A DNA stretch of 64,000 nt, taken from Pseudomonadota bacterium. Lineage in GTDB: Bacteria > Desulfobacterota > Binatia > UBA1149. The notes under the pieces are model-generated. The model made no database searches. It was not told the origin of the DNA and worked only from the letters and a program-made list of their open reading frames with translations. How positions within the stretch are numbered: the first letter of the stretch is position 1; every line of letters begins with the position of its first letter. The translations under genes were made by a program, and so were the position numbers. This document shows positions 45,125 to 54,078 of this stretch, piece by piece. The stretch is from the NCBI GenBank assembly GCA_014382245.1, contig JACNKC010000097.1, positions 25,254 through 89,253 of the forward strand. The letters run 5' to 3'.

Positions 45125-46387
45125 GTGGGACAAGGGCTGACAGGGTGGGGTCATTTGCTTGAGGGGGTGGAGCTGGAACGGCTCGTGCCCGGCAGCGGAG
45201 CCCAGGCGCTAGCCGGGCGCGAGCAGGCCCAGGCATTGGAGCGGGCGGGCGTGGTGGAGTTTGCCCGCGCGTCGTCGTTGGCAGCTACGCCGATGACGGT
45301 GCTGGTCAACGACAGCCACCGGCCCACCGACAGCGCGGGTTTTCTGCGCGCGTTGTTTCTCCTGCTCGATGCCGCGGGGGTGACTCCCGGGTTGAGGTTG
45401 CTGGTGGCTGCAGGAAGTCACCGCGCCGACGATGAAGAAAAACGCGCGCACGAGCAGTCGGTGCTCGGGCACTACGCAGATCGCTTTGAAGAAATAGCCT
45501 GGCATGACGCCGCGGACACGGCCGGGCTGAGCCCGGTGGGCGACTACCAGCTGCACAGCTGGATGGCCGAGGGCGGTTGGTATCTCGCCTGTGGCAGCGT
45601 TGAGCCCCACTACTTTGCCGGTCTCACCGGCGCCCATAAGACCCTCAGCGTGGGTGTCATGTCGCTCAAGTCGCTCGCCGCCAACCACGAGGGCGCGATG
45701 TCTCCGGATGCCGCTGGCCTGCGTCTTGACGGCAACCCCGTTTACGAAGGGGTGGCTGCTGCCATATCTGCGCTCGAGAATTCCGGTGCCCGACTGCTGG
45801 CGCTCAACCAGGTGTTGCTCGACGGTGAGTTGGTAGGGGTGTCGGCCGGTCACCCGCTGGCCAGTCTGCACGAGTTGTTGCCGCTCATGAGGTCGTCTTT
45901 CGTGCAACAGCTGGCCGCGCCCGTGGACCTGCTGGTGGCGCGCGTGGCGCCGCCGCTCGATCGCGACCTCTACCAGGCCGACAAGGGCATCAAGAACACC
46001 GAGGCGGCGGTCAGCGACGGCGGCCTGCTGCTGCTGGAGGCTACCTGCGCGGGCGGTACCGGTATCGACCACTTCGTTGAGTTGATGAAGGCCTGCCCCG
46101 ACCACGCTTCGGCCTTGGCAACGGTGCGCGACCGAGGCTACCGCCTGGGCGATCACAAGGCCGTGCGCCTGCGCGCGCTCACCGACCTGCGCGGTGTCCG
46201 CCTGGCGCTGGTGAGCAAGGGCGTTGACCCGGCGCTCGAAGATGTGCTGGGCATGAGGATCTTCGCCGGCCGCGAGGAGGCGGCCGCCTGGGCGCGCGGC
46301 TTGTTGCCGGTATCGTCGCAGGGCCTGCTGGTCGAAGACGCCGGCAACGTAACGCTGGATATCGCGGAGACCGGAGAAGCCGCGTGA
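45125..46387 (+). CDS. LarA-family nickel-pincer racemase homologue (DUF2088/lactate racemase like)
   Basis: 420 residues, the usual LarA length. LarA interconverts D- and L-lactate (or related 2-hydroxyacids) using the nickel-pincer nucleotide. The family blocks are present: VLVNDSHRPTDSA, LLVAAGSHRADDEE, EPHYFAGLTGAHKTLSVGV (His and the cofactor Lys) and AANHEGAM (nickel-ligand His position). No larB, larC or larE for cofactor synthesis is seen in the window. The GTG at 45125 is the best start but follows palindromic element B by only 6 bases. The stop overlaps the FAD dehydrogenase start (GTGA), so the pair is coupled. Confidence 0.82.
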   Translation: MGQGLTGWGHLLEGVELERLVPGSGAQALAGREQAQALERAGVVEFARASSLAATPMTVLVNDSHRPTDSAGFLRALFLLLDAAGVTPGLRLLVAAGSHRADDEEKRAHEQSVLGHYADRFEEIAWHDAADTAGLSPVGDYQLHSWMAEGGWYLACGSVEPHYFAGLTGAHKTLSVGVMSLKSLAANHEGAMSPDAAGLRLDGNPVYEGVAAAISALENSGARLLALNQVLLDGELVGVSAGHPLASLHELLPLMRSSFVQQLAAPVDLLVARVAPPLDRDLYQADKGIKNTEAAVSDGGLLLLEATCAGGTGIDHFVELMKACPDHASALATVRDRGYRLGDHKAVRLRALTDLRGVRLALVSKGVDPALEDVLGMRIFAGREEAAAWARGLLPVSSQGLLVEDAGNVTLDIAETGEAA

Positions 46388-47985
46388 GCAACAAGCCAGT
46401 AGTGACCCGGGCTCCGCAGCCTCCCGCGGAAGGAACAAGCACCGAGGCTCGCGTAGTCACCAACGCGGTCGACATTGAGCCCTGGCTGCACGACGCCGCC
46501 CACTACCCCGGAGGTCACACCACCGAGCTGTGCCTGCCCCGAAGCGAGAGCCAGCTGGCCGCGGTGCTCGCCCGCCAACTTCCCGTACTGGCCGTGGGCG
46601 CGCAGTCGTCGCTCACCGGCGGCGCGACCCCGCGCGGCGAAATAGTGCTCTCGATGGCGCGCATGGACAGCGTGATCGAATGGAAGAGCGACTCGGTGGT
46701 GGTCGAACCCGGCCTGCTGCTGGCCACGCTCGAAGAGCAACTTCGCGAGCGCGACCTTTACTATCCACCCGCGCCCACCTTCGACGGAGCCAGCGTGGGC
46801 GGCACGGTTGCCACCAACGCGGCGGGCGCGGCCACCTTCAAGCACGGCACCACAAGGCCCTGGGTGCGCGCCATAAGCGTGCTGCTTGCCTGCGGCGAGG
46901 TGTTGGACCTCGAACGCGGCCAGGTCACCGCCGACGAACACGGGCGCTTTGAACTGCAACTGCTCGACGGCTCGCTCGTCAGTTTTGAGCGACCCGCGCT
47001 CACGCTGCCAGCCGTGCCCAAGTGCTCGGCCGGCTACTGGTCCGAAGCGGGCATGGACCTCGTCGACCTGTTCATAGGCAGCGAGGGCACGCTGGGTATC
47101 GTGACCCGGGTTGAGCTCGCCCTGCAGACCAGTCGTCCGGCGTTGTTCGCCGGCCTCATTCCGATGGCCGACGACGAGGCAGCGATAGGGCTGGTGGCGG
47201 CGCTGCGCGATGCTCCCCTCGTAGACATAGCCGCGGTGGAGTACATGGACCGCCGTTGTCTTGAACTGCTGCGAGAGGACGGCGCCTGCGAGCGCGCGGG
47301 TGTAGCCCTGCCCGATAATGCGGCCGCCGCGCTGCTGTTCCAGGCCGAGTTGCCCCCGGGCATGACCACGGCCGAGGCCGCCGGGCAGATTGCTGCGGCA
47401 GGCGACCCGGCCGCTGGTGACGCCGAGCAGAATTCGCCGCTGCTGGCGTTGTGCCGATTGCTTGCCGACCACGGTGTGCTTGATTCCACGCTGCCCGCGT
47501 TGCCGGGCGAGCAGGCAAGGCGAGACGCTTTGTTTGCCTTGCGCGAAGCCGTGCCCGCGGCCGTCAACGAGCGGGTGGGGCGCGCAGCGCGCGAAATAGA
47601 CCCGGCGATTGCCAAGTCGGCTGGTGACGTCATCGTCCCCTTTGAAAACTTTGCCCGGTCGCTCGAGCGCTATCGCGAGGTTCTCAACGAGCACGAACTC
47701 GATCACGCGGTGTGGGGTCACATATCCGACGGCAACGTGCACACGAACGTCATGGCGCGCAGCGCCGGGGAGATGCGCCGCGCGGGCGAGGCCCAGCTTG
47801 AAATCGGTCGCGCCGCCATCGCGTTGGGAGGCTCGCCCATGTCGGAACACGGAGTGGGTCGCAACGAGATCAAGAAACGCCTGCTCGTGGAACTCTACGG
47901 GGAGCAGGCCGTCGCCTCCATGCGCAGGGTAAAAGACGCGCTCGACCCCGCGGGCCTGCTGGCCCCCGGTGTACTATTCGACTGA
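46384..47985 (+). CDS. FAD-linked oxidase, D-lactate/glycolate dehydrogenase type
   Basis: 533 residues. The N-terminal PCMH-type FAD domain has VLAVGAQSSLTGGATPRG and SVGGTVATNAAGAATF; the C-terminal FAD-oxidase domain has WGHISDGNVHTNV and SPMSEHGVGRNEIKKR. This is the VAO-family arrangement of D-lactate dehydrogenase (cytochrome) and GlcD. Coupled by a 4-base overlap to the LarA-like racemase, it likely oxidises the D-2-hydroxyacid isomer that the racemase supplies. The 3' end overlaps the convergent membrane protein by 12 bases. Confidence 0.88.
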   Translation: MSNKPVVTRAPQPPAEGTSTEARVVTNAVDIEPWLHDAAHYPGGHTTELCLPRSESQLAAVLARQLPVLAVGAQSSLTGGATPRGEIVLSMARMDSVIEWKSDSVVVEPGLLLATLEEQLRERDLYYPPAPTFDGASVGGTVATNAAGAATFKHGTTRPWVRAISVLLACGEVLDLERGQVTADEHGRFELQLLDGSLVSFERPALTLPAVPKCSAGYWSEAGMDLVDLFIGSEGTLGIVTRVELALQTSRPALFAGLIPMADDEAAIGLVAALRDAPLVDIAAVEYMDRRCLELLREDGACERAGVALPDNAAAALLFQAELPPGMTTAEAAGQIAAAGDPAAGDAEQNSPLLALCRLLADHGVLDSTLPALPGEQARRDALFALREAVPAAVNERVGRAAREIDPAIAKSAGDVIVPFENFARSLERYREVLNEHELDHAVWGHISDGNVHTNVMARSAGEMRRAGEAQLEIGRAAIALGGSPMSEHGVGRNEIKKRLLVELYGEQAVASMRRVKDALDPAGLLAPGVLFD

Positions 47986-50247
47986 AGACCTTTTTCGTAG
48001 CCTGATGACGACGCTGGCCTCGACCGCTTCGACGGCAGCAAGCGGCTGCCGTTGTGCCTGGCCGTTTTTGATCTGCACCAACTCGACCCGCAGCGTGGCG
48101 GCGCCAGCGCGCACGCGGCCGGTGACGTCCACCTGGGTGGCCAGGGTGCCCCCGGCCGGTACGTCGCCGTCGAGCGTGGCGATCCCCTCGGCCAGTACGG
48201 TATCTCCCTGGTCCGCAGAGCCGCCACCCGCTCCAGGCTCGAGCAGGCTCCAGTGAACCGCAACCAGCCCTTCATCCAGCGGGTCGAGGCCTGGCCAGTC
48301 GAGCTGCCCGTGGTTGTGTATGCGCAGCGGCAGGCTCACGCCCAGCCAGCCGCTCGGGTCGCTGTCGAGCACCACTTCCCGGGCTACGCCGATTTCTACG
48401 CGCCCGATGCTGAGAGTCGGATCAAGCGTGTCGCGTGACAAGCCACTGAGCGTAGGTGCATCGGCAGAGGGTGCGAGCAGGCGCTCCAGCGAATAGCCCT
48501 CGGCTGCCGGCACGCGCGGCTGGTAGATGCTGGCGTGCTGGTCGCGCCAGGCCAGCGCTACGTCGCCGCGGTTGAGCGCTCGCAGCCAGCGCTGCCTGGC
48601 CGCCTGGTCGAGCTTGCTCTCGTGAACGACCAGCCAACCGAGACCGGTCATTGCGCGCAGGCGCGAGATGACCTCGGGGTCTGGCAGCCGGCGCGCGGCG
48701 TGACGCAGAAAATCATAGTGCGCGGGGTACCAGGCCGTGTAACCGTTGAGCAGCGGTTTGAAGTGCCGGGTGCTTGCCAGCAGGTAGCCGCTGGACAGCT
48801 CAACGTCGTAGCGGGGATTTATCGGCCAGGGCAGTTCGAGCACCGGCGCGGGGTCCAGGCGCGCCAGCGCCGCGTAAAGATCCTCGTCCTGCGGCGTGAT
48901 GCTTAGGTCGACAGTCGGCAGTCGTGGCCACCAGCCCGACAGCGCCATCGCTGCCGCCAGCACCGCGACGCAGACGGCCGCGCGGCTGCCCCGCACGAGC
49001 CTGCCGAGCCCACGTTCAAAGGTCGTCAGCCCGAGTGCCACCAGCAGGGGGAAGGCAAGGTTGATGACTATGCCCCAGCGCAGTGGCGACCTGAGCCTGT
49101 CAAAGCCGGGTAGCAGCCAGGCCGCCCACTGCCCGGGCAGCGGCAGCGACAGCTCGCCAACAACAAGGTGACGTCCGAGCATGAGCACGAAGGCCACGGC
49201 GGCCACGGCCCACAGGGCGCGGGCGGTGACCGTGGAGGTCGCGGTCGGCGACTCGACGCTGTCGGTTTTCCTCACGAGGCCACGGCCAAAGACTGTGGCC
49301 AGTGATAACAGGGCCGCCAACGACGCGAGCAGCGGAAGCCTGTAGCGTGCGTCGAAGGGCAGGCCCGGGTCGAACAACAGCGAGCCACCGGGCGCGAGCC
49401 AGGTCCACGCCAGGGCGGCACTGCTCTCAACCAGCGCCTGTCCCCTGAGGGCAACGCCGCCGTGGTCGAGGTAGGGCAGGGTGAACACGGCGAGCAGCGC
49501 CAATGAAATCGATAAGGCCAGGGCCAAAGAAGGAAGTCCGTTGCGCCACTGCCTGCCGTGCAGCAAGGCCACCAGAACGAGTACCGAGCTGCTCACCAGG
49601 GCGAACCACGCCAGGTAAAACGACGACAGCAGCTGCAAGCTGAGCAGGAGGGTAAGGGCAACAGTACGCCGCGTGGTCGACCCGTCGACCAGGGTGCGCA
49701 GGGTGAGCAACCACAACAGCGGTATCCATTGCACCCCGAGCAGCTGCACGTGCGAGAGCTCGGTCACACGCCAGGGCAGCAGCACGGCCAGGGCCGCGGC
49801 CAACAGCGCAGCCGCTCGTGTTGTGCCGGCCCAGCGCGCAAGCGCCCAGGTGGTCAGTCCCAGCAGCAGCGACGACAGCAGCACGGCCGCCTGGTGAAGT
49901 CCGGGCGCGCTTACACCGAGCAGCCCGAGTGGCCACAGTTGCAGGGCAACTGCCACCATGTGCTCGCTGCCCGCCAACGCGGCGCGCGCCGGGTAAAACG
50001 CGTTGGCTGCGAACAATTGCCCGGGGTTGGTGGCCAGCGCGTGCTGCACCCACGCCAGTATCCACGAGTTGAGCCTGAAGTCGGCCGTCTCGAGCAACGC
50101 GGAATCGGCGCTGCCGGTGAGCGCCGCGTAGTCGATGGCGCAGTCCAGTGCACAAACGGCGGCGCAGTCGAGCAGGCCGTGAAATCTCGCTGCCATCGCT
50201 GCCAGCACGACCAGCAGTGGGGCGATCAGTATCGTGAGTTTTTTCAC
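47974..50247 (-). CDS. polytopic membrane protein with soluble C-terminal beta domain, GT-C-like
   Basis: 757 residues. About twelve hydrophobic segments are followed by a soluble C-terminal region. The early loop ADFRLNSWILAWVQHALATN, the VTELSHVQLLGVQWIPLLWL block and the FDRLRSPLRWG block recur in a family of bacterial membrane proteins thought to be glycosyltransferases. The last ~130 residues (RIHNHGQLDWPGLDPLDEG onwards) look like an Ig-like beta domain. GTG at 50247 is chosen because longer versions overlap the upstream acyltransferase. Function unassigned. Confidence 0.65.
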   Translation of the reverse strand: MKKLTILIAPLLVVLAAMAARFHGLLDCAAVCALDCAIDYAALTGSADSALLETADFRLNSWILAWVQHALATNPGQLFAANAFYPARAALAGSEHMVAVALQLWPLGLLGVSAPGLHQAAVLLSSLLLGLTTWALARWAGTTRAAALLAAALAVLLPWRVTELSHVQLLGVQWIPLLWLLTLRTLVDGSTTRRTVALTLLLSLQLLSSFYLAWFALVSSSVLVLVALLHGRQWRNGLPSLALALSISLALLAVFTLPYLDHGGVALRGQALVESSAALAWTWLAPGGSLLFDPGLPFDARYRLPLLASLAALLSLATVFGRGLVRKTDSVESPTATSTVTARALWAVAAVAFVLMLGRHLVVGELSLPLPGQWAAWLLPGFDRLRSPLRWGIVINLAFPLLVALGLTTFERGLGRLVRGSRAAVCVAVLAAAMALSGWWPRLPTVDLSITPQDEDLYAALARLDPAPVLELPWPINPRYDVELSSGYLLASTRHFKPLLNGYTAWYPAHYDFLRHAARRLPDPEVISRLRAMTGLGWLVVHESKLDQAARQRWLRALNRGDVALAWRDQHASIYQPRVPAAEGYSLERLLAPSADAPTLSGLSRDTLDPTLSIGRVEIGVAREVVLDSDPSGWLGVSLPLRIHNHGQLDWPGLDPLDEGLVAVHWSLLEPGAGGGSADQGDTVLAEGIATLDGDVPAGGTLATQVDVTGRVRAGAATLRVELVQIKNGQAQRQPLAAVEAVEASVVIRLRKRSSVE

Positions 50248-50260
50248 CTCGGGTTTACGC

Positions 50261-51445
50261 TCACTGGTACCCCACGAACCTGGCCAGCGGGCGGACCCGA
50301 CGCAGGGCTTCGACCAGGCCCGCACTCAAGGCCAGCGTCAGCAGCAGGCCGGCCGCCCAGCTGGCGATCCACAAGGGCGACTCGAAGTCCGAGGGCACTG
50401 GATTGCCGAGTATGCGCTTGAAAACAAGGGAGCCCATCACGAGCAGGTGGCAGACGTAGATTCCGTAGGAGCGCCGCCCCAACCAGGCCAGTGCCGCGCC
50501 GGCCCGGGGTGCAGAAGTGGCCAGGAGGATGGCGGCGGTCAGCGCGAGCAGAAAATATAAAGCGTTAAGTGGGCTGAATACCATTACGACTATGCCCAGG
50601 TAGTTTATCGTCATGCCCGGGTGCCACTGCCACGCTACCAGCGCAGCCGCCAAGAGGACGGCGATCACGCTGATGGCGAATCCTGCAGCCGCCACGGCGC
50701 GCCGCCCTGGAGCAGCCTCGCCGGCGAGCAGCCGGCGCTCGAGAAGTGGCAACAGGGTACAGCCAAGCAGAGGCCAGGCCAGCCAGGAACTGAGCAACAA
50801 CTGCAGCAGCGGTGGGTTGTGATTCCACGCCGGGGTGACTCGCCAGCAGGCAATCATCAGCAGCGTGGCGCCGACAGCAATAAGCACGGTCGCTGTCATG
50901 GACTTAGACGAGAGCCTGCCGGCCCGGGCGAATATCGGCCACAGCAGGTAGAGCTGGAAGACCAGCGGCACGAAGTAGAAATGAATTTCGGCCCCGCCCA
51001 GCAGCAGGGTGCCCGCAAGATCGACGGGTGAAGTGAGAACGGCGGTGTCGTGGGCCGCGAGCGAGAGCAGGCTCCAGGCGAGGTAGGCCGGCAGGAGTCG
51101 TTGCGCGCGGCGTGCAACGAAGGCGGCCCATCCGCGCGAGCCACCCAGCGCTGCGTGGTAGCCTTGCAGCAGGGCCCTGGCCGATACCAGCAGGAACAGC
51201 GGCACGCCAAAACTGGCGAGCAGGTGCACGAAGGCAAGCCACGCCGTGGCAGTGCTGTCGGGAGGTGCCACCAGCGTCCAGGCCCAGGTGACGTGCATGG
51301 CCACCACCGCGACGATGGCAATGCCGCGCAGCGCGTCGAGCCACTCCCAGCGCTGCGTTGATGATCCGGGTGCTGGTCCGCTACCGGCAGCTGCGCTACC
51401 TGGAGATGCCGCGCCTGGAGATGACAGTGGGGTGTGGATTGCCAT
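50261..51445 (-). CDS. acyltransferase 3 family membrane protein
   Basis: 394 residues with about ten membrane segments after a 33-residue Ala/Gly/Pro/Ser-rich N-terminus. RWEWLDALRGIAIVAVVAMH with its conserved His, then SFGVPLFLLVSARALLQGYH and RRSYGIYVCHLLVMG near the C-terminus, mark the family. It is the upstream gene of a two-gene minus-strand unit with the GT-C-like protein, separated by about 13 bases. It probably acylates a surface sugar or lipid. The true start may be internal, since the N-terminal extension is low-complexity. Confidence 0.87.
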   Translation of the reverse strand: MAIHTPLSSPGAASPGSAAAGSGPAPGSSTQRWEWLDALRGIAIVAVVAMHVTWAWTLVAPPDSTATAWLAFVHLLASFGVPLFLLVSARALLQGYHAALGGSRGWAAFVARRAQRLLPAYLAWSLLSLAAHDTAVLTSPVDLAGTLLLGGAEIHFYFVPLVFQLYLLWPIFARAGRLSSKSMTATVLIAVGATLLMIACWRVTPAWNHNPPLLQLLLSSWLAWPLLGCTLLPLLERRLLAGEAAPGRRAVAAAGFAISVIAVLLAAALVAWQWHPGMTINYLGIVVMVFSPLNALYFLLALTAAILLATSAPRAGAALAWLGRRSYGIYVCHLLVMGSLVFKRILGNPVPSDFESPLWIASWAAGLLLTLALSAGLVEALRRVRPLARFVGYQ

Positions 51446-51523
51446 CGAGCTTTACGCTGTTCACCTTCCCGCAGGCACGGCCTCGCTGGCATGGGCTCGC
51501 GCCCGGCCCGCGGCAGCTGGCCT

Positions 51524-51533
51524 ATTCTAGCAC
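51524..51533 (-). promoter_or_regulatory. possible extended -10 promoter for the acyltransferase
   Basis: On the minus strand, TGCTAGAAT is an extended -10 (TGnTAnAAT) about 80 bases upstream of the ATG at 51445. No convincing -35 is seen. The rest of the 232-base gap (51446-51677) has no gene, only short GGCAGGT repeats near 51600-51625. Confidence 0.3.
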
Positions 51534-51677
51534 GCGACTGCCCGCGGGACGCCGCATCGCGAAGCGTGAATGCGGGGCTCGCCCCGGGCGTCAACAGGCA
51601 GGTGGCAGGTCTTGGTGGCAGGTTAGGGCTCGTATGTGCAATCATGGGTGGATATTGAAGCGGGAGAACGGCGGATT

Positions 51678-52184
51678 ATGACTGTAAAGAAAACTTTCCA
51701 GGGGCGCGGCCTCGTGTTGGGACTGGTGCTGGGATTGGCCCTGGGTCTTACACTGGGCGCTGCCGGCGGGTCGTTAGCGGGTTTTGCAAAGAAGGGTTGG
51801 GGTCGTGTAGGGCTTGAGTTCAAGCAGGGCTACATGGCCGGCTTTGTCGACGCGGTGAGAGTGGCCAAGAACCAGGATCCCGCTGGCTGGATGACGAAGA
51901 ATTACCGCGTACCGAAGAACGCCAAGCCTATTCACTGGGTCGCCGAGGTAGACCGGCTCTACAATAACCCGCTCAACACCAACAGGGAGATGGCGCAGAT
52001 AATGGTCGTGGCCGGTCGCAACATGGTCGACTCCAGGAAATTCGGCCCCGACATAGGCGGCGACGCCAACCAGGCCTTCAAGGCGTTGCAGGCTTTTGCC
52101 GCGAAGAAGCAGCTGGACGAGGCCGCGAAGAAAAAAGCCGAGGCTGAGAAAGCTGGGGCCGAACCCGGCGACGGCCAGGACTGA
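51678..52184 (+). CDS. hypothetical protein with glycine-zipper membrane segment
   Basis: 168 residues. A signal-like or membrane segment made of repeated Gly-Leu (VLGLVLGLALGLTLGAAGG) spans residues 10-30, then a soluble region with YMAGFVDAVRVAKNQDPAGW and a Lys/Ala/Glu-rich C-terminus. I do not recognise a family. ATG at 51678 is preferred over a GTG-like upstream start because GGGAG and GGCGGA lie just before it. It is flanked by the minus-strand acyltransferase and the ABC exporter, and its stop is 7 bases from the convergent exporter gene. Confidence 0.7.
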   Translation: MTVKKTFQGRGLVLGLVLGLALGLTLGAAGGSLAGFAKKGWGRVGLEFKQGYMAGFVDAVRVAKNQDPAGWMTKNYRVPKNAKPIHWVAEVDRLYNNPLNTNREMAQIMVVAGRNMVDSRKFGPDIGGDANQAFKALQAFAAKKQLDEAAKKKAEAEKAGAEPGDGQD

Positions 52185-52191
52185 CAGAAAC

Positions 52192-54078
52192 TCAGCCGGC
52201 CTGCTGGTACTGGAGCTGGTAGAGGCGGGCGTAGAGTCCGCCGCGTGCCATGAGCTCGGCGTGCGTCCCCTGCTCGCGTAGTTCACCGTGGTGCAGCACG
52301 AGGATGCGGTCGGCCTGCTCCACGGTCGACAGCCGGTGGGCGATCACTATGGACGTGCGCCCTTTCTGCAAGGCGGCCAGCGCCTGCTGAATGAGTTGCT
52401 CGGTTGCCGGGTCGACGCTCGAGGTAGCCTCGTCGAGCACGAGTATCGAGGGGTCCCAGGCCAGCGCCCTGGCAAACGACAGCAACTGCCGTTGACCCGT
52501 CGAAAAATTACTGCCGCGTTCGCTCACCATCGTGTCGTAACCGTCGGCCAGGCGTTCGATAAACTGGTGGGCGTTGACCATGCGCGCGGCTTCCTGCGCG
52601 CGCTCGCGGCTGACCAGGGGGTTGCCCATTGCGATGTTGTTGTAGATCGTGTCGGAGAACAGGTACACGTCCTGCTGCACGCTGCCCACCCGCTCCCTGA
52701 GCGCGTGCGTGTCCCAGCGCTGCACGTCCACGCCGTCAACGAGTACGCGCCCAACCCGGGTTTCATAAAAACGACCGAGCAGCCTGGTGATGGTTGTTTT
52801 GCCCGAGCCGGTGGCCCCCACTATGGCCACGTGCTCACCACGGCGGACGCTGAACGAGAGATTTCTCAGTACCGGCTCACCCTCTACGTAGGCGAAATCC
52901 ACCTGGTCAAACTCTACCGCGTTGCCGAGGTCTCCTGCCGCGTCGATTGTCCCGTTGGTCACCGCCCCCGGTTGCGAGCGAATGGCCGGCTCGAGCTCGA
53001 GCATTTCCTGCACCCGCTCGGTGGCCGTGAGCGCCGACTGCATCACCGCGTACTTGGTCGAGAAATCGCGCACCGGGATGAAAAACTTGTTCATGTACTC
53101 GATGAAGGCCACCAGCGTTCCGAAGCTGATCGCCGAGCTGGCGGCGGAAGCGCCGGTCATCGAGCCACCCAGCCCTGGGAACGGTAACGCGGGCGTACCG
53201 AGCAACAGGTGGGCGCCGTACCACAGTATGAGCGCGAGCGAGATGCTGCTCAGCGCTTCAACGATGGAGAACAGCGAGGCCTCGTAGATGTTGGCCCGGT
53301 GGGTGGCGTCGCGGTGCAGCGAGTTGAGCCTGTCGAACTCGGCCGAGGCGGCTTTTTCGCGCGCGAACACCTGCACCACGGCGATGCCGCTTATGGCCTC
53401 CTGCAGGTAGGCGTTGATGCGCGCTATGCGCTCTCGTATCCAGCGGTAGTTTCGCCGTGCCTTGCGGCGAAAGAAATCGATCAGTATCGCCAGCACCGGT
53501 AGCGTCGACAGCGTGACCAGGGCCAGCGGCGCGTTGAGGCTGAACATGATGACGATGATGCCTAGCAGCGTGATCACGTCCATCAGGATGGTGATGGCAC
53601 CGGCGGCAAACATGTCGTTGATCACGTCCACGTCGGTCGTCAGCCGGGTGACGGTGCGGCCCACGGGGTTGCGGTCGTACCAGCCCGAGTCGAGAGCAAG
53701 CACGCGGCGGAACAATTCCACGCGAAGATCGGCCAGCGCTTTCTGCGCCACCAGCATGCTCGTGTAGTGCTGCCAGTACATGAAGGTAAACTCGCCCAGC
53801 ACTGCCGCGCCGAACAACAGTATCCATGATCCCATACCGTCGGTGCTGCCGGCCGATATGTAGTTGTCGATGACATTGCGCACGATCCACGGCTGCACCA
53901 GCAGGCAGGCCGACACCGCCGGCAGCAACAGCAAGGAGAGCAGGAACAGCCAGCGATAAGGTCTCACGAAACGCCACAGGGACGCGAGCAGGCGCAGGTC
54001 GCGGGTGGCCCCGAGACGTTGCTCGCCGTGCGGTCCTCGCCCCGCTGTCTGCCCGGTGGGCTTGCCAGGGCTAGCCAC
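52192..54078 (-). CDS. ABC exporter subunit, fused membrane and ATPase domains, canonical Walker B
   Basis: 628 residues: a six-helix type I exporter domain followed by an ATPase. Walker A is GATGSGKTT, the signature is FSTGQRQLLSFARAL (deviating from SGGQ), Walker B is ILVLDEATSS with the catalytic Glu, and the H-loop is IVIAHRLSTVEQ. The upstream gene has the complementary deviation (VLDDALSS with a normal SGGQ), so the two probably form one heterodimeric exporter with one active ATP site. The GTG start overlaps the upstream stop by one base. Substrate unknown; drug or lipid export is typical. Confidence 0.9.
   Translation of the reverse strand: MASPGKPTGQTAGRGPHGEQRLGATRDLRLLASLWRFVRPYRWLFLLSLLLLPAVSACLLVQPWIVRNVIDNYISAGSTDGMGSWILLFGAAVLGEFTFMYWQHYTSMLVAQKALADLRVELFRRVLALDSGWYDRNPVGRTVTRLTTDVDVINDMFAAGAITILMDVITLLGIIVIMFSLNAPLALVTLSTLPVLAILIDFFRRKARRNYRWIRERIARINAYLQEAISGIAVVQVFAREKAASAEFDRLNSLHRDATHRANIYEASLFSIVEALSSISLALILWYGAHLLLGTPALPFPGLGGSMTGASAASSAISFGTLVAFIEYMNKFFIPVRDFSTKYAVMQSALTATERVQEMLELEPAIRSQPGAVTNGTIDAAGDLGNAVEFDQVDFAYVEGEPVLRNLSFSVRRGEHVAIVGATGSGKTTITRLLGRFYETRVGRVLVDGVDVQRWDTHALRERVGSVQQDVYLFSDTIYNNIAMGNPLVSRERAQEAARMVNAHQFIERLADGYDTMVSERGSNFSTGQRQLLSFARALAWDPSILVLDEATSSVDPATEQLIQQALAALQKGRTSIVIAHRLSTVEQADRILVLHHGELREQGTHAELMARGGLYARLYQLQYQQAG

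Noticed and set aside
41103..47985. Two antisense 3' overlaps of exactly 12 bases (41103-41114 and 47974-47985) as a regulatory design
   Set aside because: Such overlaps between convergent genes are common in dense genomes, and the overlapping sequences are unrelated.
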